A stretch of DNA of 64,000 nt from Propionivibrio dicarboxylicus (GCF_900099695.1 NZ_FNCY01000001.1:496001-560000), one strand, 5' to 3'; shown: positions 1 through 9,078, counted from the first letter of the stretch. The notes: generated by a model from the sequence alone, not told the origin. Numbers and translations are program-made.

Positions 1-37
1 GCTTGAGCGCGGCACGCGAGAAACTTCCTGATGACAT
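1..37 (-). CDS. Partial CDS, probable TRAP transporter small permease (5' end only)
   Basis: Only the first 12 codons are in the window, reading leftwards off the edge (Met-Ser-Ser-Gly-Ser-Phe-Ser-Arg and so on). The ATG at 37-35 is preceded by a very good ribosome-binding site, AGGGAGGT, four bases upstream on the minus strand. The gene follows dctP by about 100 bases on the same strand, and in TRAP operons the gene after dctP is usually the small permease DctQ. The identity is inferred from position alone, because too little protein is visible to show membrane segments. Confidence 0.45.
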   Translation of the reverse strand, partial: MSSGSFSRAALK

Positions 38-136
38 TCAACCTCCCTGCGGTGTTGCCGTGTGATGTGCGTGCGCGGGCCGCCACCGGGCGGAGGCGCC
101 GAGGCGGCGGTCTCCGTCCGAGGCGGCCGGGCGTGC

Positions 137-1117
137 TTACTTCATGTTCAGGATGCTTTCGAAGGTCCCTTTGCCCCACTTGGCTTCGAACTTGGGCGGC
201 ACGACGGCGAGCGTGGCCTTGCGGAAGGCTTCCACATCAGGCTGGAGGATCGTCACACCAGCGGCCTTGAACTCATCGATCAGCGCCGTTTCCTGCTTCT
301 GGATCTGGTCGTCGGCCCAGGCCATATGTGTCTTTAGCGCCTCTTCGACGATTTTGCGGTCGGCGGCCGGGATCTTCTGCCAGGCGGCTTCGTTGACGAC
401 GACGAGACGCGGCGTCAGCACGTGGCCGGTGAGAATGATGTACTTCTGGACCTCGTTGAACTTGCCGGACTTGATCGTCGGCAGCGGATTTTCCTGGGCA
501 TCGACCGTGCCGGTCTTCAGCGCGAGGTAGAGTTCATTGAAGTTCATCGGCGTCGGCTTGGCGCCCCAGCTTTCCGCCATCGCCTTGAACACGTCGTTTT
601 CCGGAACGCGGACCTTCAACCCCTTGGCGTCGGCGACCGTCTTGATGGCGCGGTCGGAGGTGGTGAGATGACGGGTGCCGTAATAGACTGCGCCGAGGAT
701 GCGCATGCCGCGCGCCTTGATCAGCTGCTCGTTGTATTTGTCGAGCAAGGGGCCGTTCATCGCCTTGATCAGGTGCGCGGGACTCCGCCAGATGAAGGGC
801 GCTTCGGTGACCGAGATTGACGGAATCCAGGCGCCGAAATTGGCGGCGCCTTCGGTGATCAGCTGCTGGGTGCCGTTGGCGACCGCTTCGATCATGTCGC
901 GCGAACTGCCCATCTGGCCGCCGGGGAAGCCCTGGATATCGACCCGGCCGTTGGTCTTGGCCTTCACTTCGGCGGCGACGCGATCGATCATGACGACCTG
1001 CGGATGGCCGCCGGCGACGACGTCGCCCCAGCGCAGGACGACGGGCTGTTGAGCCACGGCCAGGCCGCTCAGACCCAGACCGATGAGAAAGCCGATACAA
1101 CGCTTCGTTGAGACCAT
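137..1117 (-). CDS. dctP: TRAP transporter substrate-binding protein, DctP family
   Basis: This 326-residue periplasmic binding protein captures a small organic acid and hands it to a TRAP (tripartite ATP-independent) permease, which is driven by an ion gradient. A Sec signal peptide is clear: positively charged start, hydrophobic residues 8-20 and an AVA cleavage site near residue 22. Family hallmarks are the GLKVRVPEN segment around residue 165, whose Arg normally pairs with the substrate carboxylate, and the FNELYLALKTGTVDAQENP signature around 190-210. The start has a strong GGAGGG site. The start of the next operon gene lies at the left edge. The ligand cannot be read from the sequence; C4-dicarboxylates or related acids are typical for the family. 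Confidence 0.93.
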   Translation of the reverse strand: MVSTKRCIGFLIGLGLSGLAVAQQPVVLRWGDVVAGGHPQVVMIDRVAAEVKAKTNGRVDIQGFPGGQMGSSRDMIEAVANGTQQLITEGAANFGAWIPSISVTEAPFIWRSPAHLIKAMNGPLLDKYNEQLIKARGMRILGAVYYGTRHLTTSDRAIKTVADAKGLKVRVPENDVFKAMAESWGAKPTPMNFNELYLALKTGTVDAQENPLPTIKSGKFNEVQKYIILTGHVLTPRLVVVNEAAWQKIPAADRKIVEEALKTHMAWADDQIQKQETALIDEFKAAGVTILQPDVEAFRKATLAVVPPKFEAKWGKGTFESILNMK

Positions 1118-1342
1118 GCTGAAGCCCTCCTTGTTATGGTGTTTCGGAATGGTGGTGAAACGATGCTAACTCGATGCAGCAATATAGATAAAGCCGGAAT
1201 TAAAAGCAATGGCGACGGCATCGATTCATGACATCCGTCTGGCGCTATCTTAGCGGCTGCGAGGGGGGCGCGGGCGCGCTTTGATGGCAGCGTCACGGGC
1301 GATTCGGGATACACTCACGCTTTTGCACTTTCCGACTGTCCG

Positions 1343-2884
1343 ATGCGCGCCTTTCGTCTTGCCAAAATCCTGGGAATCGTCCGCCGTTACGGCATCGACG
1401 ACATGATTCTCGAGCACGAGCCGAGCGGGCGCCTCGCGGCCTTGTCGCGTCTGCTGCGCTTCGGCGGGCATGCGCATCTGAGCGAGCCGCGCGCGGTACG
1501 CCTGCGTCAGGCGCTGGAGTCGCTGGGGCCGATCTTCGTCAAGTTCGGGCAGGTGTTGTCGACGCGTCGGGATCTGCTGCCGCTCGATATCGCCGACGAA
1601 CTCGCCAAGCTGCAGGACCGGGTACCGCCGTTCGCGCCGCTGCTCGTCCACGCCCAGATCGAGGCGGCCTATGGCCGTCCGGCCAGTGCGGTGTTTGCCG
1701 AGTTCGACGAGGTGCCGGTGGCGAGCGCGTCGGTGGCACAGGTGCATTTCGCCCGTCTCAAGCCGGAAGATGGCGGTCATGAAGTCGCCGTCAAGATTCT
1801 CCGGCCCGACATGGAAAAGACCATTGCGCACGATCTGGCGCTGCTCGATTCGGCCGCCGCGCTGCTTGAATCGCTGTGGGCCGACGGCCGGCGCCTCAAG
1901 CCGCGCGAAGTGGTGGCCGAGTTCGCCAAATATCTCTACGACGAGCTCGATCTCATGCGCGAGGCGGCCAATGCGTCGCAGCTGCGCCGTAATTTCGCTG
2001 GCTCGACGCTGCTGCTGGTACCCGAAATCCATTGGGATTTCTGCACGACCGGCGTCATGGTCATGGAGCGCATGCGCGGTCTGCCGATCAGTCAGAAGGA
2101 CATGCTGGTCGACGCCGGTGTCGACCTCAAGGCGCTGTCGCGCGCCGGCGTCGAGATCTTCTTCACGCAGGTTTTTCGCGACGGCTTTTTTCACGCCGAC
2201 ATGCATCCGGGCAACATCTTCGTGGCGATCGACACGCAGCACCGGGGCAAATACATCGCGCTCGATTTCGGCATCGTCGGCACGCTCAGCGAGCGTGACA
2301 AGAACTATCTCGCGCAGAACTTCCTCGCCTTTTTCCGGCGCGATTACCGGCGTGTCGCCGAGGCGCATATCGAGGCCGGCTGGGCGCCGCCGGAAACGCG
2401 TGCCGACGAGTTCGAAGCGGCGATCCGCGCCGTCTGCGAGCCGATCTTCGACCGGCCCTTGCGCGAGATTTCGTTCGGTCGCGTGCTCATGCGCCTGTTC
2501 CAGACTTCGCGGCGTTTCAATGTCGAGGTCCAGCCGCAACTCGTCATGCTGCAAAAAACGCTGCTCAATATCGAAGGACTGGGCCGTCAGCTCGATCCCG
2601 ACCTCGATCTCTGGGACACCGCCAAACCTTTCCTTGAGCGCTGGATGAACGAACAGCTCGGCTGGCGATCCCTGCTGCGCACGGTCAAGCAGGAGGCGCC
2701 AACCTGGGCGCGGACCCTGCCGCAACTGCCGCGCCTCGTCCATCAGGCGCTGGCGCAGGCGCCGGCGAGCGATCTGGCGCCGCTGCTGGCCGAACTCAAC
2801 GCCACCCAGCGCCGCCAGAATCGCCTGTTGCTGGCAATTGCAGGGCTGCTGCTGGCGGCTCTGCTGACGCCGTTCTTTTGGTAG
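1343..2884 (+). CDS. ubiB: Ubiquinone biosynthesis accessory kinase-like protein UbiB
   Basis: This is an atypical ABC1/ADCK-family kinase-like protein of 513 residues, needed for efficient ubiquinone synthesis; the E. coli protein has 546. Visible motifs are the family-specific KFGQVLSTR stretch near residue 72, the AVKIL lysine strand near residue 150, the DMHPGNIF catalytic-loop equivalent near 285, and a DFG-like ALDFGIVG. The C-terminus ends in one hydrophobic helix (about residues 492-512) that would tether it to the inner membrane. No clear Shine-Dalgarno precedes the ATG. The usual ubiE-ubiJ neighbours are absent; it stands alone before rep. Confidence 0.92.
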   Translation: MRAFRLAKILGIVRRYGIDDMILEHEPSGRLAALSRLLRFGGHAHLSEPRAVRLRQALESLGPIFVKFGQVLSTRRDLLPLDIADELAKLQDRVPPFAPLLVHAQIEAAYGRPASAVFAEFDEVPVASASVAQVHFARLKPEDGGHEVAVKILRPDMEKTIAHDLALLDSAAALLESLWADGRRLKPREVVAEFAKYLYDELDLMREAANASQLRRNFAGSTLLLVPEIHWDFCTTGVMVMERMRGLPISQKDMLVDAGVDLKALSRAGVEIFFTQVFRDGFFHADMHPGNIFVAIDTQHRGKYIALDFGIVGTLSERDKNYLAQNFLAFFRRDYRRVAEAHIEAGWAPPETRADEFEAAIRAVCEPIFDRPLREISFGRVLMRLFQTSRRFNVEVQPQLVMLQKTLLNIEGLGRQLDPDLDLWDTAKPFLERWMNEQLGWRSLLRTVKQEAPTWARTLPQLPRLVHQALAQAPASDLAPLLAELNATQRRQNRLLLAIAGLLLAALLTPFFW

Positions 2885-2941
2885 CCGGCGCCCGGCTTCG
2901 TCCGGGCCGCCGCCGTTTCAACTGTTTGTCATTGCAATCCG

Positions 2942-4933
2942 ATGTCCGCTGTTCTCAATCCCCCTCAACGCGAAGCCATTCGTTATCTCGACGGTCCCTT
3001 GCTGGTGCTTGCCGGCGCCGGCTCGGGCAAGACCCGCGTGATCACGCAGAAGATCGCCTACCTGATCCAGGAATGCGGTTTCTCGCCCTCGAATATCGCG
3101 GCGATCACCTTCACCAACAAGGCTGCCAAGGAAATGCAGGAGCGCGTCGCGCAACTGCTCGACGGCAAGCCTGACGGGCTGACGATCTCGACCTTTCACT
3201 CGCTCGGCATGCGCATTTTGCGCGAGGAGGCGAAAGTGCTGGGCTACAAGCCGCGCTTTTCGATCTTCGATTCGAACGACTGCTTCGCCATCCTTTCCGA
3301 CCTCTCGGGCAGCGCCGACAAGGCGACGATCCGCCGATTGCAGACGCTGATCTCCAACTGGAAGAACGGGCTGATCCAGCCCGACGCCGCGCTCGCCAAT
3401 GCCGAGAGCGAGATCGAGAAATTGGCGGCGCAAGCCTACGCCAGCTACGCGGCGACGCTGAAAGCCTACCAGGCGGTCGATTTCGACGACCTGATCGTGC
3501 TGCCGGTGCTGCTCTTCGACAGCTATCCCGAGGTGCTCGACAAGTGGCAGAACCGGTTGCGCTACCTGCTGGTCGATGAATACCAGGACACCAACGCCTG
3601 CCAGTATCGCCTGCTCAAGCAGATCGCCGGGCCGCGCGCGGCCTTCACAGCGGTCGGCGACGACGACCAGGCGATCTACGGCTGGCGCGGCGCCGACATC
3701 GAGAACCTGCGCGGCCTGCCGCGCGATTACCCGAACCTCAAACTGATCAAGCTCGAACAGAACTATCGTTCGACGGTGCGCATCCTCAAGGCTGCCAATG
3801 CGGTCATCTCGCACAATGAAAAACTGTTCGACAAGAAGCTCTGGTCGGACCTGGGTCACGGCGAAGCGATCTCGGTGACGGTCTGCCGCGACAGCGAAAA
3901 GGAAGCCGAGCATGTGGCGATGAAGCTGCAGGCGCATCGCTTCGAGCATCGCGGCAAGTTTTCCGATTACGCCATCCTCTATCGTGGCAACTTCCAGGCG
4001 CGCATCATCGAGCAGCATCTGCGCGACCAGCGCGTACCGTATCTGCTGTCGGGCGGGCAGTCGTTCTTCGACAAGGCCGAAATCAAGGACATCACCGCGT
4101 ATCTGCGCTTGCTCGCCAACAACGACGACGATCCGGCCTTCATCCGGGCGGTGACGACGCCGAAACGCGGCGTCGGCAGTTCGACGCTCGAGGCGCTCGG
4201 GACCTACGCCGGCGAGCGTCACATCTCGCTCTTTGCCGCCGCCTTCGAGGAAGGCTTCGCTCGTCGCGTGCAGGCGCGCCAGCTCGGTCCGCTGGTCGAC
4301 TTCTGCGAATTCATCAATCGCATCGAATATCGGGCCCAACGGGAGCCGGCCGGGACGGTGATGAACGACCTGCTCGGCGCCATCGGTTACGAAGCCTGGC
4401 TGATGAGCGAGGAAGAGCGCAAGGTGGCGATGACGCGCTGGGAGAGCGTGCAGGAACTCGTCAGCTGGCTGGCGCGACGTGGCGAAGAGGACAACAAGAA
4501 CCTGATCGAACTGACGCAGATGATCGCGCTCATCAACATGCTCGAAAAACGCGAGGATGCCGATGCGCCCGATGCCGTCCAGCTATCGACGCTGCACGCC
4601 TCGAAAGGACTGGAGTTCAAGCACGTCTTCCTGATCGGCGTCGAGGAGGGCGTGTTGCCACACCGTGAATCGCTCGATCCGGTCAAGCTCGAGGAAGAGC
4701 GCCGCCTGATGTATGTCGGCATCACCCGCGCCCAGCGCTCGCTGCATGTGACCTATGCCGAACGCCGCAAACAGGGGCGCGACTTCTTTCCCTGCGAGCC
4801 CTCGCGCTTTATCGCCGAAATGGGCGAGGACCTGCGCTTCTCCGGCGGCAAGGTCGATGCACCACCCGACAAGGCGACCGGTGCCGCACGTCTTGCGGCG
4901 ATGCGTGCCATGCTGGCCGGGAAGGCTGGCTAG
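2942..4933 (+). CDS. rep: ATP-dependent DNA helicase Rep (UvrD/PcrA superfamily 1A)
   Basis: This 663-residue 3'-5' single-strand translocase helps replication forks through protein roadblocks; Rep of E. coli has 673 residues. Superfamily 1 motifs appear in order: Walker A AGAGSGKT near residue 24, motif Ia TFTNKAAKEM, Walker B VDEYQDTN near 215, motif III GDDDQAIYGWRG, motif IV EQNYRS, motif V TLHASKGLEF near 550 and motif VI VGITRAQ near 600. The short C-terminal tail favours Rep over UvrD. It starts 57 bases after ubiB, so co-transcription is possible. A hairpin at 4941-4964 follows the stop. Confidence 0.93.
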   Translation: MSAVLNPPQREAIRYLDGPLLVLAGAGSGKTRVITQKIAYLIQECGFSPSNIAAITFTNKAAKEMQERVAQLLDGKPDGLTISTFHSLGMRILREEAKVLGYKPRFSIFDSNDCFAILSDLSGSADKATIRRLQTLISNWKNGLIQPDAALANAESEIEKLAAQAYASYAATLKAYQAVDFDDLIVLPVLLFDSYPEVLDKWQNRLRYLLVDEYQDTNACQYRLLKQIAGPRAAFTAVGDDDQAIYGWRGADIENLRGLPRDYPNLKLIKLEQNYRSTVRILKAANAVISHNEKLFDKKLWSDLGHGEAISVTVCRDSEKEAEHVAMKLQAHRFEHRGKFSDYAILYRGNFQARIIEQHLRDQRVPYLLSGGQSFFDKAEIKDITAYLRLLANNDDDPAFIRAVTTPKRGVGSSTLEALGTYAGERHISLFAAAFEEGFARRVQARQLGPLVDFCEFINRIEYRAQREPAGTVMNDLLGAIGYEAWLMSEEERKVAMTRWESVQELVSWLARRGEEDNKNLIELTQMIALINMLEKREDADAPDAVQLSTLHASKGLEFKHVFLIGVEEGVLPHRESLDPVKLEEERRLMYVGITRAQRSLHVTYAERRKQGRDFFPCEPSRFIAEMGEDLRFSGGKVDAPPDKATGAARLAAMRAMLAGKAG

Positions 4934-4940
4934 GGAGTGT

Positions 4941-4977
4941 TCACAATCAACCGCTAGATTGTGACACCCCCTAGGGG
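4941..4977. repeat. Palindromic segments after rep
   Basis: TCACAATC (4941-4948) and GATTGTGA (4957-4964) form a perfect 8-bp stem around an 8-base loop. It is followed at once by the self-complementary CCCCTAGGGG at 4968-4977. There is no T-run after the stem, so this is at best a weak terminator for rep. It is the first of several stacked dyads in this 187-base gap. Confidence 0.6.
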
Positions 4978-4992
4978 CCGGAATATACGAGA

Positions 4993-5034
4993 AACCCGGC
5001 GTCTGGTATGGCAGATGCCGTAGAATGCCGGGTT
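4993..5034. repeat. Inverted repeat with an inner hairpin
   Basis: AACCCGGC (4993-5000) pairs perfectly with GCCGGGTT (5027-5034). A second stem, GGCGTCTG (4998-5005) with CAGATGCC (5012-5019), has one mismatch and overlaps the outer arm, so two competing folds are possible. No gene lies here. Confidence 0.6.
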
Positions 5035-5049
5035 CGCGATTCGCATCTA

Positions 5050-5100
5050 GAGCCTATTTCGGTAGGGCTCGCGGCCCACGATCCCTACCGAAACAGGCTC
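5050..5100. repeat. 51-bp near-perfect palindrome (18-bp arms)
   Basis: The arm at 5050-5067 (GAGCCTATTTCGGTAGGG) is complementary to 5083-5100 at 17 of 18 positions, around a 15-base centre. It ends 20 bases before the dehydrogenase ATG at 5121. It has no T-run and looks more like a dispersed palindromic element or a remnant of inverted insertion-sequence ends than a terminator. In RNA it would form a stable hairpin just upstream of the ribosome-binding site. Confidence 0.7.
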
Positions 5101-5120
5101 TTAATATACCGGAGGCATGA

Positions 5121-6176
5121 ATGGCAACGCAGCACTACAGCATCGAATCCCTCAAGCAATTGTCGACCTCGCTTTTCGTCGCGGCCGGCCTCGAAGCCGA
5201 CAAGGCTGAGGCGGTGACGACCGTGCTGGTAACCGGCGACATGGTCGGCCAGCGCACGCACGGCATGGCGCTGTGTCCGCAGTATCTCGACCAGATCGAG
5301 AAAGGGCTGATGACGACGGCGGGCGAGCCGGAGGTGATACGCGACAGCGGTGCCGTCTTCGTCTGGGATGGCCGTTACCTGCCCGGACCGTGGCTGGTAT
5401 CGACGGCCCTGACGCAGGCCTGCGACCGGGTTGGCGAACACGGCGTCGTCACCGGCGTCATTCGTCGCAGTCACCATATCGCCTGCCTGGCGGCGCTGAT
5501 CAAGCAGGTCACCGACCGCGGTCTCGTTGTCATGCTTGCGTCATCAGACCCGGCCTCGGGCTTCATCGCACCGTATGGCGGCACGGAACCGATCTTTACG
5601 CCGAACCCGATCGCGATCGGCTATCCGGGAAGCGAGCAGGCGGTGTGGGTCGACGTCAGCACCTCGATCACCACGGTCGGCATGACCAAGCAGAAGGGGG
5701 CGGCCAACGTCCAGTTCGAGCATCCCTGGCTGATGGATGCCAAAGGCACGCCGACGACCGATCCTCATGTCATCGATCCCGGTGTCGGTGGCACGCTGCT
5801 GCCGCTCGGCGGGCTCGAGTACGGCCACAAGGGCTTCGGTCTGTCGTTGATGGTCGAGATGCTCACCCATGGCCTGGCCGGCTTCGGACGGCCGGACGCG
5901 GAAAAGCGCTGGGGCGCCGGCGTTTTCCTGCAGGTGATGGATCCGGCGGCTTTCGGTGGCCGTGCCGATTTTCTCCGCCAGGCCGATTACACGATCGACC
6001 GCTGCCACGCCAATGCGCCGATCGATCCGGCCAAACCCGTCCGTTTGCCGGGCGAAATGGCGCAGAAGCGCATGCGCGAGGCCGAGTTGAACGGTGTCGA
6101 CGTCTCGCCCGCGGTGCTCGAAGCGCTGACGGCGAAAGCGGCCAAGTACGGCGTGAGCGTGCCGCAACCGCTTTGA
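5121..6176 (+). CDS. Malate/L-lactate/ureidoglycolate dehydrogenase family (Ldh_2) oxidoreductase
   Basis: This 351-residue NAD(P)-dependent 2-hydroxyacid dehydrogenase belongs to the family unrelated to classical MDH/LDH, whose members include ComC, AllD, YiaK and DpkA. The catalytic-pocket motif QRTHGMAL lies near residue 43, where the RTHG His-containing loop is typical. IRRSHHIACL follows near 115, TPNPIAIGYP near 155 and GLEYGHKGFGLSLMVEML near 235, the standard cofactor loop. An AGGAGGC-like site precedes the ATG. It stands alone, behind the palindromic region. Possible substrates are malate, sulfolactate, 2-keto-L-gulonate or delta-1-piperideine-2-carboxylate. The family call is firm; the substrate is unknown. 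Confidence 0.88.
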   Translation: MATQHYSIESLKQLSTSLFVAAGLEADKAEAVTTVLVTGDMVGQRTHGMALCPQYLDQIEKGLMTTAGEPEVIRDSGAVFVWDGRYLPGPWLVSTALTQACDRVGEHGVVTGVIRRSHHIACLAALIKQVTDRGLVVMLASSDPASGFIAPYGGTEPIFTPNPIAIGYPGSEQAVWVDVSTSITTVGMTKQKGAANVQFEHPWLMDAKGTPTTDPHVIDPGVGGTLLPLGGLEYGHKGFGLSLMVEMLTHGLAGFGRPDAEKRWGAGVFLQVMDPAAFGGRADFLRQADYTIDRCHANAPIDPAKPVRLPGEMAQKRMREAELNGVDVSPAVLEALTAKAAKYGVSVPQPL

Positions 6177-6187
6177 TCCGATCGTTC

Positions 6188-6207
6188 GACGGGGCACAGG
6201 CCCCGTC
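6188..6207. terminator. Hairpin after the dehydrogenase gene
   Basis: GACGGGGC (6188-6195), loop ACAG, GCCCCGTC (6200-6207) form a perfect 8-bp GC-rich stem 12 bases after the stop codon. There is no U-tract, so it may stabilise the transcript end or act in a Rho-dependent way rather than terminate intrinsically. Confidence 0.45.
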
Positions 6208-6213
6208 ACACGG

Positions 6214-6231
6214 CGTTACCCGACGTTACCC
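6214..6231 (+). promoter_or_regulatory. Phased direct repeat, candidate response-regulator site
   Basis: CGTTACCC occurs at 6214-6221 and again at 6224-6231, exactly 10 bases apart (one helical turn). A third, partial copy CGTTAC lies at 6262-6267. Tandem repeats at helical phase are the usual form of OmpR/PhoB/RstA-type binding sites. The position, 110-130 bases upstream of the acid-shock-like gene, suits an activator. The assignment is inferred from spacing only. Confidence 0.35.
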
Positions 6232-6343
6232 AAGCGCTGACATCCGCGGTGAATCTTCAGGCGTTACTGCTAGCAAGGCCGGAACAGATTGCACGGTGCA
6301 TCGAACCGACCGAGTTGCACAACTCACTCATTGGAGATTGATC

Positions 6344-6628
6344 ATGCTCAAGAAAATTCTTGCTGTTGTCATTGCTGCGACGTTCGGTTCGATGGCTTTT
6401 GCTCAGGCGCCTGCTGCAGCTCCGGCGCAAGCTGCCGAGGCGGCCAAGCCGGCCGTCGCCGCGACCCCCGCAGCTCCGGCAGCCGCAGCCAAGCCGGCGG
6501 TGAAGGCCGAAGCGAAGGCCAAGGTCAAGCATCACAAGGCGGCCAAGGCTGAAAAGCCTGCCGCACCGGCGACGCCGGCAACACCGGCCACGCCCGCAAC
6601 GTCGGCAGCGCCGGCCGCAACGAAGTAA
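6344..6628 (+). CDS. Small secreted Ala/Pro/Lys-rich protein, acid-shock (Asr)-like
   Basis: This 94-residue protein has a standard signal peptide (MLKKILAVV, hydrophobic stretch, cleavage after AFA near residue 21). The mature part is made almost only of Ala, Pro and Lys with a short VKHHKAAKAEK basic patch and repeated APAT/ATPATP units, so it should be unfolded. Overall design matches the periplasmic acid-shock protein Asr of E. coli, which is also an Ala/Lys/His-rich disordered protein. Similarity is compositional, not demonstrated by alignment. A GGAG site precedes the ATG. It is a single-gene unit closed by tandem hairpins, with phased repeats upstream. Confidence 0.7.
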   Translation: MLKKILAVVIAATFGSMAFAQAPAAAPAQAAEAAKPAVAATPAAPAAAAKPAVKAEAKAKVKHHKAAKAEKPAAPATPATPATPATSAAPAATK

Positions 6629-6641
6629 TCAACGCAAAACA

Positions 6642-6697
6642 GCGCCACCGCTCAGGTGGCGCAATGTGAAAGGGGCGCCTGTGCGGCGCCCCTTTTA
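6642..6697 (+). terminator. Tandem hairpins ending in a strong intrinsic terminator
   Basis: A first stem GCGCCACC/GGTGGCGC (6642-6662) is followed by GGGGCGCC/GGCGCCCC (6672-6692) and a TTTTATT tract. The second is a textbook Rho-independent terminator for the small secreted protein gene. The convergent cytochrome gene ends at 6724. Confidence 0.85.
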
Positions 6698-6723
6698 TTG
6701 TCCGGGGATCGGTAGCGAAGCGC

Positions 6724-7170
6724 CTATTTGGCTTTTCCGGTCAGATAGGTGACGGCGGCCTTGAGTTCGTCGTCGCTGAGATCGGGCGCACCACCGCGTG
6801 CGGGCATGGCGTTCTTGCCGTTGGTCGCCGATTTCAGCAGCGCCGCCATGCCGGTGGCCAGTCGCGGCGCCCAGGCGGCCTTGTCGCCGGTCTTCGGTGC
6901 GCCGGCGACACCGGCTTCGTGGCAGGCCTTGCAGACGCTGGCGTAGATCGCTTCGCCGCTGCGCGGCTTGCCGTCCGATTTGACGCTCTCCGCCTTCTGC
7001 ATCTCGACGCGGGCAACCGGCTGGATCCGCAGTTCGGCTTCGTCGGCATCGGCAGGAGAGACGCCGCCCTTGCCCAGCATCGAGAGCGGCCAGACCACCA
7101 CGGTCAGCAGCACGCCGACGGCGACAGCGCCCAGAAAAATGGTTCGTGACGGGTTCTTGTTGTCGGACAT
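6724..7170 (-). CDS. Cytochrome c5 family protein (monohaem, membrane-anchored)
   Basis: This 148-residue protein has a single N-terminal hydrophobic helix (about residues 12-32), which is an uncleaved signal anchor. It places a class I cytochrome c domain in the periplasm. The haem site is CKACH near residue 80. The distal Met is most likely in NAMPARGG near residue 122, and the C-terminal helix DDELKAAVTYLTGKAK is typical of c5. I chose the ATG at 7170, which has a GAGGAA site; a start 14 codons upstream is less likely. It lies downstream of the sigma-54 activator on the same strand, 149 bases away. It could pass electrons to terminal oxidases or to the secreted flavoprotein nearby; the second idea is speculative. 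Confidence 0.88.
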   Translation of the reverse strand: MSDNKNPSRTIFLGAVAVGVLLTVVVWPLSMLGKGGVSPADADEAELRIQPVARVEMQKAESVKSDGKPRSGEAIYASVCKACHEAGVAGAPKTGDKAAWAPRLATGMAALLKSATNGKNAMPARGGAPDLSDDELKAAVTYLTGKAK

Positions 7171-7319
7171 GGAGTTCCTCTTCGAGTGAGACCGATGATT
7201 AGTATCGCGCAAACTCGCTGTCTGTGGCAGCGAAAATGCGATTCGAATGTTCGGCTGACTATGAGTGGCTGTCGCCGTGGAAGTTCAAGAATACTGTGTT
7301 CCGGTGCTCGCCGGGGTGG

Positions 7320-8909
7320 TCAGGCGCTGCGCCGGAATTCCGTTCCAGCCTTGCGGCCGTAGGGAATGGCGAGGCGTTTCATCAGGTTGCGCAGGGTGCT
7401 GGGATTCATGTCCAGCGCTTCGGCTGCGCCGCCGCGTCCCTGCACCTTGCCGTCGCAGTGGCCGAGTGCGCTGACGATGTGCTCGCGCAACAGGCTGTCG
7501 AGCGGCTGGATCGCGTCGGCGGCCGGTCGCGGGACGGTCGCGCGCGGCGCATCGCCGGGGAAGAGGGCATCGATGCCGATTATCTTGCCGCGGGAAAGAA
7601 TCAGTGCCCGCTCGATGATGTTTTCAAGTTCGCGGACGTTGCCGGGCCAGTCGTATTCGGCCAGGCGTTTCATTGCCGACGACGCGATCAGCGGCGTGCC
7701 TGGCAGGTTGAGCTCGCGGCTCTTCTTCGTCACCATGTGGCTGACGAGTTCGGGGATGTCCTCCGTGCGCTGGCGCAGCGGCGGAATGAAGATCGGGAAG
7801 ACGTTGAGACGGAACCACAGGTCTTCGCGAAATTGCTTTGCCGCCACCATTTGTTCGAGGTCGCGGTGCGTCGCCGCGATGACGCGGATATTGACGCGGA
7901 TCGGGTCGCTACCGCCGACGCGCTGGATTTCCTTGAACTGCAGCACGCGCAGCAGGCGGACCTGCACCGGCGGCGGCAGTTCGCCGATTTCGTCGAGAAA
8001 GATCGTGCCCTTGTCGGCGCGTTCGAAAAATCCGAGCTTCTGGTAAAAGGCGCCGGTGAACGCGCCCTTTTCGTGGCCGAAAAGTTCGGCATCGATCAAC
8101 GCCTCGGGGATGGCGCCGCAATTGACCTTGACGAAGGGACCGTCGCGAAAGGCCGACAGGCGGTGGATGGCGGTGGCGATCATGTCCTTGCCAGTACCGG
8201 TTTCGCCGCGTAGCAGTACCGGGCTCGTCATTGTCGCCACTTGCCGCGCCATGTCGATGACGTTTTTCAGACCGTACTCGCTGCCGATGATGCGATCGCC
8301 CGAGGCATTGCCGGCGCTTTGTCGGGCATGCGCCTGGTCTCCGGCCAGCGCGTTGCGGTGCTTGATCATCTCTTCGCGGTGCAGCGCGTTGGCGGCAGCC
8401 AGCGTGAAGGGCTCGAGAAACTGGGCGAGCAACTGCGCGTGGGCAGCCTCGTAGCGTTGCGTCCCTTCGGCGCGAACGAAGAGGGTGCCGATGCGTTTGC
8501 CGTCGCTGTCGAGATACATGACCATCGACGAATAGTCCTGTGGCATGAAGTATTTCTTCATGCTGCGCGCGACCGGGTCGGCGTCCGGGTGGTTCACGAT
8601 GCGCATGACAACCGGGTTGAGGCCGGTACGTTCGATGACGGTGTGAGGGATGTCCATGCGCAGCAGCTTTGCCCGCGTCGCCGGATTCAGTCGCATGAGT
8701 TCGTTGCTGTCGTGTCCGCCGTCCTCGGATGCCATGGCAATTTTACGCAGGCCGGACTGGGCGTCGTCGTAAACCCAGATGATCATCAGGTCGATCGGCA
8801 TCATTTCGCGCAGGGCAAGCAGGGCGCGATGCAAGGCACTGCCGATTTCGCTCGAACTGCAAATGGCGGTAGTGACGCTACGGTAGAAGGCCGGGTCGAG
8901 GTCGCTCAT
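7320..8909 (-). CDS. GAF-domain sigma-54-dependent transcriptional activator
   Basis: This 529-residue bacterial enhancer-binding protein opens RNA polymerase-sigma-54 promoters by ATP hydrolysis. Residues 1-185 form a GAF-like sensory domain with no receiver aspartate, so a small ligand rather than phosphorylation is expected to control it. The AAA+ core (about 207-440) has Walker A GETGTGKD, the sigma-54-contacting loop GAFTGA, Walker [11 protein letters not shown] and the WPGNVREL sensor II region. A Fis-type helix-turn-helix ends the protein ([22 protein letters not shown]). It is transcribed away from the flavoprotein gene, across an interval holding a clear -24/-12 promoter and a palindrome, so that gene is the probable target. 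Confidence 0.93.
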   Translation of the reverse strand: MSDLDPAFYRSVTTAICSSSEIGSALHRALLALREMMPIDLMIIWVYDDAQSGLRKIAMASEDGGHDSNELMRLNPATRAKLLRMDIPHTVIERTGLNPVVMRIVNHPDADPVARSMKKYFMPQDYSSMVMYLDSDGKRIGTLFVRAEGTQRYEAAHAQLLAQFLEPFTLAAANALHREEMIKHRNALAGDQAHARQSAGNASGDRIIGSEYGLKNVIDMARQVATMTSPVLLRGETGTGKDMIATAIHRLSAFRDGPFVKVNCGAIPEALIDAELFGHEKGAFTGAFYQKLGFFERADKGTIFLDEIGELPPPVQVRLLRVLQFKEIQRVGGSDPIRVNIRVIAATHRDLEQMVAAKQFREDLWFRLNVFPIFIPPLRQRTEDIPELVSHMVTKKSRELNLPGTPLIASSAMKRLAEYDWPGNVRELENIIERALILSRGKIIGIDALFPGDAPRATVPRPAADAIQPLDSLLREHIVSALGHCDGKVQGRGGAAEALDMNPSTLRNLMKRLAIPYGRKAGTEFRRSA

Positions 8910-8936
8910 TGGTTCTGCCTTATGCGGTAGTTATGC

Positions 8937-8956
8937 CCGTATTCTATCCAATACGG
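8937..8956. promoter_or_regulatory. Perfect inverted repeat, candidate enhancer for the sigma-54 activator
   Basis: CCGTATT-N6-AATACGG is a perfect 7-bp dyad between the divergent genes. Its centre lies about 143 bases before the start site predicted from the -24/-12 element, which is normal for an upstream activating sequence. It also lies 28-47 bases upstream of the activator's own start, so autoregulation is possible. Confidence 0.6.
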
Positions 8957-9063
8957 CGGTGCGTCTGGCAAATATGGCAGTTTATGCGTTTTGGAAGATG
9001 CCTTTGTCTCGGTTGTCGATTAAAAGATGCATAAAATCAGGTATGTAGTGATTTCCATGAGCA

Positions 9064-9078
9064 TGGCATGGGTATTGC
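9064..9078 (+). promoter_or_regulatory. Sigma-54 (-24/-12) promoter for the flavoprotein gene
   Basis: TGGCATG (9064-9070), four bases, then TTGC (9075-9078) followed by AA matches the sigma-54 consensus TGGCACG-N4-TTGCW with one mismatch. The invariant GG and GC are exactly 10 bases apart. The predicted transcription start is near 9090, giving a leader of about 108 bases before the ATG at 9198. Confidence 0.85.
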
